A program made the position numbers and the translations under genes. A model generated the notes under the pieces. It ran no database searches. It was not told the origin of the DNA and saw nothing but the letters and a program-made list of their open reading frames with translations. This document shows, piece by piece, positions 1 to 5,081 of a DNA stretch of 5,081 nt; position 1 is the first letter of the stretch; each line of letters begins with the position of its first letter. The stretch is from a bacterium (lineage in GTDB: Bacteria; Patescibacteriota; Gracilibacteria; Absconditabacterales; Absconditicoccaceae): the NCBI GenBank assembly GCA_020629735.1, contig JAHDCT010000082.1, positions 1 through 5,081 of the forward strand, read 5' to 3'.

Positions 1-92
1 GAATACAAGAGCTGCATAAAGAAAAAACTCAGAAAATCGCTAGTGCAAAAAGTAAATTAGAGGAGCAAGTTATTTCATTTCTTAATTGATAA
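1..92 (+). CDS. C-terminal end of an unidentified protein (partial at the left edge)
   Basis: An open frame runs from base 3 to a TAA at 90-92 and gives about 29 residues beginning IQELHKEKTQ and ending EEQVISFLNG. The segment is rich in Lys, Glu and Gln with regularly spaced hydrophobics, so it probably forms an amphipathic helix or coiled coil. The last sense codon is TGA (Gly under code 25), directly before TAA. The next gene starts at 96 in the same frame after only GAC, so the two are almost certainly co-transcribed. I do not recognise the family from this tail. It resembles the charged tail of the following lyase-like protein (both end in I-x-F-L-x-Gly), so it could be a related gene, but that is a guess. 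Another frame is open to base 60, but it has the composition of a shadow frame. Confidence 0.55.
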
Positions 93-95
93 GAC

Positions 96-1661
96 ATGTC
101 TGTAGCAGAAAATACAAGTTACCTAGAAGCTTCAGGACAGAACGAGTATTCCTTCTTAGAAGGAGGATGAATAAGCAAGTGATTAGATAGTCACTTGCTT
201 TCTGGAGAGCTTATTGGAAAATATATATGAGTTCTAGAACTTTTCAAAAGAAATGAAATCTCAGCTGAGCAGTGCAACAAACTTATTGAGAATCTTGATA
301 AAATAATGAGTGAGTACCTATGAAGAATGGAAAATGGAAAAATCCTAGGTGGTGATATTCACGGATGTGCTGTGGAAGCAATAAAAGATTGTCTTTGAAA
401 AGAGGAGTGAAGTAACATATCGTCAAAGATGGTAACACTTTCACATCGAAATGAATGGATGTCTCATGATCTTGCTTTGTCACAGAAACAAATTGGGGCT
501 GATCTCTTACAGTCGATGTTGGCGTTTTGAAATGAGTTGCTTAACACAGTAAGAGAAACAAAGGATCTTCCGATTCAGTCATTAACACATGTGAAAAAAG
601 CAACAGCATTAAGTACAGTTGGACACCAATTAGCTCAGTATCTGTTTTTTGTTCAGAAGATTGCTGACCATATCTTTCTGATAACACATCACATTCAAGG
701 AACAATATGATCAAAAAATTGAGCAAGTGAAGTTGATGCTCTACATGTTAAGTATAATTATCTTTCATGAGTCGAAACACAACAGCATACTGATCTATGA
801 TTGTGAGGGAGAGCGTTTACAAGTGCTCAATTCTGAGAACAAATAGACCACATAGCCACTTGTTTTCGTCAAATAGGAAATTATTTGCAGTTTGCTCATG
901 ATGAAAACTATTTTACATTTGATGAAAATTATGGAGTCTCTCCTGATGTGCATACAAGCAGACTAAAGCTAGAGTGAATCGAATCGCACATGTGAAGAGA
1001 TATTAACATTTTAAAAGGGTATACATCGTCTTTGAAATATACTTTTGAGTCACAAGTATATCCGTGATACAATTCTGCAGAATCAGCTTCAAAAGTTATA
1101 CTTATAAAAGCTGTTTACACACTCGTTCACCTGATGAAGGAAACGTCAGAGATTTTGACATCAGTTCAGTGGACTAATCTAAAGTCTGCCCAAGAAGCCG
1201 TCTCAGACATCCCATTCTTATTCGGTGATGAACTTATCTGATTCTTAAAATCAGAAGGAAGACTTTGAGTAGCTGAAGCAGAAAAAGTAGTAGCAAAAAT
1301 GAAAGTGCTTTGTTTGTGACAGGGAAAGAAAAAGTATAATTACGAGAGTTTTACCTCCGTAGCTAAGGAACTAGTTATTGATGTTGATCACATATCTAAA
1401 GAGGATTTTCAAAACTGGTTAGATCCTGCATATATTCTCAGCGCGAAATCTACTCTAGGTGCCCCTGGAGCAATGGATGATATGATAATTCACTTAGAGA
1501 AAGGAGTAAAAAATATACATGATATGCTGGATGTTCTAAAGCAAGAAAAGGAAAAGAACTTAGACATCTGAGTGGATCGATTAAAGGAATATCTATGAGA
1601 GAAAAAGAGTCAGATAAAGATCGATCTCCTAAAGGAAAAAATCATATTCTTACTCTGATAG
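96..1661 (+). CDS. argH: Argininosuccinate lyase-family protein, divergent (TGA read as Gly)
   Basis: The family cleaves argininosuccinate to arginine and fumarate in the cytoplasm, as a homotetramer. The frame is continuous from ATG 96 to TAG 1659-1661 only if TGA is sense; it has 22 TGA codons and about as many GGN. Family landmarks in order are: LEGGGISKGLD near residue 25 (family LWGGRF-SKG), GDIHGCAVEAI (family EDIHMNIE), a short motif at 117-120 matching SRND, T164-H165 matching the THLQ histidine, PGYN matching LAYN, and LDPAYILSAKSTLGAPGA ending near 459, matching the C-terminal LGGTAP region. The overall helical order also fits. Odd points: the fumarase/lyase signature GSSxMPxKxNP is replaced by G280-V-S-P-D-V-H, and the other catalytic motifs are eroded. 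The protein is longer than the usual 460 or so because of a charged helical tail of about 45 residues. ATG 96 is chosen because the N-terminal family match starts just after it; no clear Shine-Dalgarno precedes it. Family membership is fairly secure; catalytic activity is not. Confidence 0.78.
151..200 (+). repeat. Two adjacent inverted repeats inside the start of the argH-like gene
   Basis: CCTTC-TTA-GAAGG (151-163) is followed after nine bases by a perfect 10-base inverted repeat, AAGCAAGTGA (173-182) and TCACTTGCTT (191-200), around an 8-base loop. In the mRNA these would form two consecutive stem-loops in codons 19-35. The lyase family match continues through this stretch, so it is coding. 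It could affect translation or early elongation, or be chance; no T-run follows, so it is not a standard terminator. Confidence 0.5.
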
Positions 1662-1691
1662 TGTAAAATGTATGTTTGGGAAGTAAGTAGT

Positions 1692-1724
1692 TCTCTTTTT
1701 CAAAAGAGAGATAAAATATTTTTT
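1692..1724 (+). terminator. Weak stem-loop with trailing T-run between argH-like and argF genes
   Basis: The 78-base gap 1662-1739 contains TCTCTTT (1692-1698) and AAAGAGA (1703-1709) with a 4-base loop, and a run of six T at 1719-1724. The stem is AT-rich and the T-run begins about nine bases after it, so this is a poor intrinsic terminator and may only attenuate or separate the messages. No convincing promoter or ribosome binding site for argF is seen. A TATAAG at 1729-1734 is too close to the start codon unless the mRNA is leaderless. Confidence 0.25.
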
Positions 1725-1739
1725 AGTATATAAGAAAAT

Positions 1740-2753
1740 ATGATGAAACATTTCATCTCAATACTGGATTTTAGTCCAGAAGAAATAAAGAAAACAATAA
1801 ACATCGCGATTGCTATGAAAAATAATCAGATAGAAACACCGAACTTAACGAAACTTTTTTGAAAGAAGTTTACGGTAGCAGGTGTTTTTGAGAAAAGTAG
1901 TCTAAGAACGAGGATTTCATTTGATGTAGCAACAGCTCACTTATGAGGAAATTATATTCATCTAACACCAGAAAACTCATGACTATGATGGAAAGAAAGC
2001 TGGGAAGATGTGACAAAGGTCGTGAGTAGTATGACTGATCTCATTGTAACAAGAACCTATTCAGACGAGGTACTTGAAACAATGAAAAAACATTCATCGG
2101 TACCAGTGATAAGCTGATTAGATGCTCATGAACATCCGTGTCAGGTGCTTGCAGATTTGATGACAATCAAAGAGGTCTTTGGATCGTTTGAGGGATTAAA
2201 AATGGCATATCTGGGAGATGCGGATAACAATGTTACCTATTCACTAGCATATGCCTGTGGTCTACTTTGAATAGATTTTACATGTGCAGCGCCTCAAGAA
2301 TATCAGATGAAAGAAGAGAAACTGAAAAAGACTAAAGAGATCTTCATGTCAACTTCAGCAAACTTTACGTTAACAAATGATCCTCAGTGAGCAGTAAAAT
2401 GAATTGATATAGTAGTAACTGATACTCGGACAAGTGTTGGGAAGGGAGATGAAGAAATGAGAGTAGCATGTCTACTACCATATCAAGTAAATGACGAAAT
2501 TATGGCATCAGCAAATGAAAAAGCAATGTTCCTCCATTGTTTGCCAGCATATAGAGAAAAAGAAGTAACGAGTTCAGTAATTGACGGAGAGCAATCCTAC
2601 GTGTTTCAAGAAGCAGAAAACAGACTACACGCTCAAAAGGCAATTATGCTACATTGTCTATGATGTACTGATTATCTTGAGGTAAAGCATTCTATTGCTC
2701 ACCCAGGCTTATGAATTTCTACACAGGTAGTAATGTGAGCTTGACTATCTTAG
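1740..2753 (+). CDS. argF: Ornithine carbamoyltransferase (TGA read as Gly)
   Basis: This enzyme joins carbamoyl phosphate and ornithine to give citrulline and phosphate, or runs in reverse in the arginine deiminase pathway; it is a cytoplasmic trimer. The frame holds 12 in-frame TGA and encodes 337 residues (family about 310-335). Carbamoyl phosphate binding appears as FEKSSLRTR at 50-58 (usual STRTR or SMRTR, here Leu) and H132-P-C-Q-x-L-A-D-L. Ornithine binding appears as the DxWxSMG loop at 228-234, written D-T-[CGG]-T-S-V-G, and as H266-C-L-P-A followed by YREKEVT. FQEAENRLHAQKAIM is the normal C-terminal helix; about 30 further residues follow it. TGA falls on conserved Gly, for example HLGG near residue 69. 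ATG 1740 is followed at once by a second ATG, and either could initiate. The SLRTR variant also occurs in N-acetylornithine carbamoyltransferases, but the rest reads as ornithine type. The gene ends inside the tail of the opposing hydrolase gene. Anabolic versus catabolic role cannot be decided here. Confidence 0.94.
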
Positions 2754-3842
2754 CTCTTTTCGTCGATGGGTGTGTTCTGAAGTAGTAGAGAAAATTTCTC
2801 AGATAAGCGGGGTATGAATAGTAATACTTTTCTTCTCCGCTTCTTGTGTTGCTCTACTAATTGGCTCGTCCCAAGTATGTCTTGCTAGATCGAACTTTCC
2901 TCGGTGAATAGGAAAAACGGTCTTAGCTCAAACATCTACTGCTGCTTGGATGGACTCTTCTGGAGTCATATGAATATGTTGCCAGTCATCGTTATATGCT
3001 CCATTTTCCATAAAAGCTATATCGAAAGGTCAGTATTTTTTTCAAATATTTTTAAACTCATCAAAATATCAACTATCTCAGCTATAGTAAATGCGCTGAT
3101 CATCATTGAAAATAACCCAAGACCCCCAAAGCGTCGAGTTTCTGTTAGTGAGACCTCTTCAGCTAAAGTGTCTTGTTGGTGTAAAGACAAAGTTGGTTCA
3201 GGCTATTTGAGTTGTGTCATACCAATCATATTCTTCTATCTTATCATCGGGAACTCATCGAGTTATTAAGTGCGCTCAGACTCATAATGGGACCAGGAAT
3301 TTTTTTACATGAGAATGAAGTTGTTTTATTGTTCTATAGTCCAAGTGATCATAGTGATCATGAGAAATTAGGACAATATCGATATTCGGAAGATCTTTCA
3401 GTTGTGGTAGATACTCCATATCAAATGGAGTTATAGTGCCAGGAATGGGTGATGCATTATAAAAAACAGGATCAGTTAAAAGAGTCAAATCTTGGGTACG
3501 CATGACAACGGTAGAATGACCAAGCCAGGCAAAATCTCAGTTTTGTAACGTATCATAATCTGTTGCTACAGAAGGAAGTGAAAGGGATGGATTTTTATTT
3601 TCTTCAGGGCGGAGGAGCGCATGAATTGATTCCATCATGCTAGGGCTATCATCAGATCTCGTTTCAACAGACGTCGGGATCAAATTCTGGAATCTGTTTC
3701 CATCATAATGTTTCGAAGTTTTAATTTTTTGAAGACTTTTTCATTTTGCAGCGCCTCAAAAAACAGGAGAAAAAAGAAAGAAAACCAAAATCGTAAGAAA
3801 GAAGAGAACGATAATGCTTATGAGTATGTTGAGTAATTTCAT
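2745..3842 (-). CDS. Membrane-anchored metallo-beta-lactamase-fold hydrolase, UlaG/NAPE-PLD-like (TGA read as Gly)
   Basis: Predicted zinc-dependent hydrolase of 365 residues with 14 in-frame TGA codons, starting at the ATG at 3842-3840. Residues 3-27 are strongly hydrophobic with a Lys before them: a signal anchor, or a signal peptide without a lipoprotein Cys. This places the enzyme outside the inner membrane. The domain then shows AWLGHSTVV, LLTDPVF, the zinc motif H161-D-H163-Y-D165-H166, FLVPLGVGAHL, the hallmark R224-H225-F-S-G-R-G, YYSGD256-S-G-Y, GPFDIAFMENGAY, HIHMTPEE and FPIH313-x-G-K-F-D-L followed by TWDEP. This set is typical of the branch containing NAPE-hydrolysing phospholipase D and bacterial relatives. 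TGA encodes Gly in LGVG, SGR and SGDSGY. CGA codons 195 and 314 stand where relatives have Trp (WGVP and IHWGTF), and codons 360-361 are CGA-CGA near the C-terminus, where Trp pairs are common. The substrate is unknown; phospholipid or phosphodiester is possible. The gene runs opposite to both flanking genes, with a 140-base upstream spacer. Confidence 0.93.
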
Positions 3843-3923
3843 GGCAAAGGAGAAAATAAATGCTGCTCTAGTATGTTAATTTTTGAATTACTATCTTCTA
3901 TGAATTTTACTAACTATGTATAT

Positions 3924-3952
3924 TTGATAAGTTGTAGAAGAATAGATAGAAT
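3924..3952 (+). promoter_or_regulatory. Sigma70-like promoter for the rightward protease-like gene
   Basis: In the divergent spacer 3843-3982, TTGATA (3924-3929) and TAGAAT (3947-3952) are separated by exactly 17 bases, each matching its consensus hexamer at five of six positions. Transcription would start near 3959, about 24 bases before ATG 3983. The spacer is very AT-rich, so chance matches are possible. No comparably good promoter for the leftward hydrolase was found in it. Confidence 0.5.
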
Positions 3953-3982
3953 TATCAAGAAGATCCTTATGAAGATGTTAAC

Positions 3983-4504
3983 ATGGAAAAAGCAGAAAAA
4001 CAGTCTGTACTAGAGGTTATGAAAAATAAACTCCAGCTCGCAGATGCCTATATTAGAATAACACTACCAGCTATCAAGAGATTGTTTACTTTTTTGCTGA
4101 GAAAAAAAAATCCCGACTACGAGAAATGGATTGGTCAACGTCAAGAAGCGCTTAGAAAGTGAATACAAATACTGAGAGAACAATACGAAGTCTTGCTCGA
4201 CTCAGAACATTTCACTAAGTATTTAGAAGAATCATATCAGTTTGCCTTAGCAGAGTTGCCAATGGAATTTGAAATATACAGCGAGCATTATGATATAAGA
4301 AGCCAGGAGGAATATGTGAAAAAGGTGAGAAATGATATAGAAATAAGCTTAAGGCATATTGAGGAAAAGTTAAAACTAGCCGATTACACAGATATTGAGA
4401 ACTTTCCAGGGACAACCAAGTTCCTTCATTTCTTTTTTATGTGAGCAAGATTACCTATTCAGGTGTTGTTCAACCAGGGTATATTGATGATTGTGGTGCA
4501 GTAG
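3983..4504 (+). CDS. First piece of the broken protease-like gene (173 aa as it stands)
   Basis: ATG 3983 follows the promoter candidate and is the first ATG after an in-frame TAG at 3947-3949. The piece is open under code 25 with TGA at codons 59 and 154. It is mostly helical, with many Glu, Lys and Leu, including a basic hydrophobic stretch near 28-42 (P-A-I-K-R-L-F-T-F-L-L-R). Residues up to about 152 probably belong to the ancestral protein; the last 20 or so after the T-run look like an out-of-frame tail. No known domain is recognised in this half. Confidence 0.55.
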
Positions 4505-4695
4505 TATACTGTGGTCAAGAAATAACCGAAGTAGAGCAGACTTCAATTCATGAAGGGGAGCATTTTTTCCAAAATGCAATTGACGGGAATATTTCTCAAC
4601 CATGAAAAGATGTTCTTGTTGGAAGTCCACTTTATCGAAAGTTGTTTATCGAAAGTTGACTCATGAGTTTAATAAAGCCTTTTGATGAAATTTAG
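4441..4695 (+). CDS. Middle piece carrying the HEGEH zinc motif
   Basis: This frame is shifted by -1 relative to the preceding piece and has GTG 4441 as its only plausible own start. It contains VVYCGQEITEVEQ, then H-E-G-E-H encoded at 4549-4563, in a pattern typical of small zinc peptidases: a beta strand, a short helix, then the HEXXH helix. Downstream of the second copy of the 14-base repeat the frame reads into a short tail ending at TAG 4693-4695, probably not ancestral. It overlaps the first piece by 64 bases. It may be expressed only by frameshifting at the T-run, or not at all. Confidence 0.45.
4631..4658 (+). repeat. 14-base perfect tandem duplication
   Basis: TTTATCGAAAGTTG occurs at 4631-4644 and again directly at 4645-4658. 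Fourteen is not a multiple of three, so it shifts the frame. With one copy removed, the HEXXH frame joins the frame that runs to 5030 without a stop. Confidence 0.9.
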
Positions 4696-4718
4696 AAATT
4701 ATAGCTGAGAAGGTAGTA

Positions 4719-5030
4719 ATGAAGAAATCAAAACGGGGTGAGTTGTTCAAGTGATATAAGTTTTTGGCTCATTCAGCAAGACTTGATATATGGTGAGGAA
4801 AACAGGAAGTAAACTATCAAAGTAGAATTGACGAAGTTTTATCAAACTTAAGAGAAATTAAGCACTATTGCGTTTTGCCATGAGAGCAGTTCACGTTAAA
4901 ACACCTAGAAATACTCAAGGAAAAAAAACCTTTGGCATATCTTTGTATGAAAAACATAATTAGTGATGAGGATGCATTCATTAGCGTCTTGAATCATTTT
5001 TTTGTCTCTCCCATCATTTTAGAAATGTAG
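4719..5030 (+). CDS. Last piece of the broken protease-like gene, or a 103-aa small protein
   Basis: The frame from ATG 4719 to TAG 5028-5030 has in-frame TGA at Gly positions such as IWGG and LPGE. AGAAGG five bases ahead of the ATG could serve as a ribosome binding site, so independent translation is possible. The same frame is open upstream to the duplicated repeat (THEFNKAFGGNLEIIAEKVV), which favours it being the C-terminal domain of the protease-like protein. The protein is helical and charged, and contains ARLDIWGGKQ and HFFVSPII. It has no recognisable domain of its own. Its stop lies four bases from the stop of the opposing edge gene. Confidence 0.45.
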
Positions 5031-5034
5031 CTTA

Positions 5035-5081
5035 TTAGTGAAGTCTTTCTCAGTTTGGCACAGTATCACCTGGATGAATTA
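5035..5081 (-). CDS. Possible C-terminal end of a minus-strand gene (partial at the right edge)
   Basis: On the minus strand a frame enters at the edge and reads IHPGDTVPNGERLH before TAA at 5037-5035, with one TGA read as Gly. The PGDTVP turn looks like real protein, and the tail-to-tail packing resembles the argF/hydrolase junction. Fourteen residues are too few to name a family. The plus strand is also open here but has no start codon. Confidence 0.3.

Larger units (their letters stand above)
3983..5030 (+). pseudogene. HEXXH metalloprotease-like gene broken by two frame lesions
   Basis: Three abutting frames become one continuous code-25 reading frame of 344 residues if one T is added to the T-run at 4433-4438 and one copy of the 14-base repeat at 4631-4658 is removed. 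The rebuilt length is then an exact multiple of three, ending at TAG 5028-5030. The rebuilt protein has a helical, charged N-terminal half (1-150), then a beta-like stretch with Y-I-D-D-C-G-A-V-V-Y, then S-I-H190-E-G-E-H194-F-F, a zinc-peptidase HEXXH motif. N-L-E234-I-I-A-E238 lies about 40 residues on and could supply a third, gluzincin-type ligand. A helical C-terminal domain follows. No signal peptide is evident. I do not recognise a named family. The two lesions may be real decay, reversible switching, or assembly errors. The alternative is three separate small genes, which I consider less likely because the HEXXH piece lacks a good start. Confidence 0.6.

Noticed and set aside
167..169. 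ATG directly after AGGAGG as an alternative start
   Set aside because: It is out of frame with the lyase-like protein, whose family similarity already extends upstream of it.
283..726. Minus-strand open stretches of 66 and 61 codons
   Set aside because: They lie antisense within the continuous argH-like frame and look like shadows.
2457..2663. Short plus-strand gene starting at ATG 2457
   Set aside because: It is simply the part of argF between two in-frame TGA codons; it contains the HCLPA motif of the full enzyme.
96..2753. Selenocysteine, nonsense decay or TGA = Trp as explanations of the in-frame TGA codons
   Set aside because: There are dozens of TGA in consecutive well-conserved genes, they lie at conserved glycines, and TGG still supplies Trp; only TGA = Gly fits.
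2788..2800. GAGAAA-A-TTTCTC palindrome as a terminator for argF
   Set aside because: It has essentially no loop and no T-run, and lies within hydrolase coding sequence.
3345..3361. Direct repeat GTGATCAT spaced by one base
   Set aside because: It is the minus-strand coding of the H-D-H-Y-D-H zinc motif and needs no other explanation.
2904..3436. Plus-strand open stretches of 121 and 74 codons across the hydrolase gene
   Set aside because: They are antisense to a strongly supported minus-strand hydrolase with all zinc motifs, and match no protein pattern.
4215..4415. Minus-strand 66-codon open stretch
   Set aside because: It lies antisense to the helical first piece of the protease-like gene and has no recognisable features.

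Overview
The window reads sensibly only if TGA is a sense codon for glycine (genetic code 25). Under the standard code every long gene shatters. With TGA as Gly, four gene-sized frames appear, and the TGA codons fall on glycines that their protein families conserve. Code 25 is known from the candidate phyla Absconditabacteria (SR1) and Gracilibacteria, which are small, AT-rich, host-dependent bacteria of the Candidate Phyla Radiation. AT-rich DNA and tight packing fit this. A second oddity points to Absconditabacteria: CGG in the carbamoyltransferase and CGA (twice) in the hydrolase sit where their families carry tryptophan, so CGA/CGG may be read as Trp.

Layout: 1-92 holds the C-terminal end of an unidentified plus-strand gene. 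96-1661 is an argininosuccinate lyase-family gene (argH-like, 521 aa, 22 in-frame TGA), in the same frame and only 3 bases after the previous stop. After a 78-base gap with a weak stem-loop comes 1740-2753, a clear ornithine carbamoyltransferase (argF, 337 aa). It meets tail to tail, with a 9-base overlap, a minus-strand gene at 2745-3842 for a membrane-anchored metallo-beta-lactamase-fold hydrolase of the UlaG/NAPE-PLD type (365 aa). A 140-base divergent spacer carries a good sigma70-like promoter facing right. It leads into 3983-5030, a region that becomes one 344-residue HEXXH metalloprotease-like protein if two lesions are repaired: a short T-run and a 14-base tandem duplication. As it stands it gives three out-of-frame pieces. 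The last 47 bases hold the possible C-terminal end of a minus-strand gene.

The two plus-strand arginine genes suggest citrulline/arginine metabolism. OTC makes or phosphorolyses citrulline, and ASL releases arginine and fumarate from argininosuccinate. No argininosuccinate synthase, arginine deiminase or carbamate kinase is visible here. The lyase has lost most family catalytic motifs, so whether it still does this chemistry is open. The hydrolase and the broken protease-like gene have no evident link to arginine. No tRNA, rRNA, CRISPR array or mobile element was seen.
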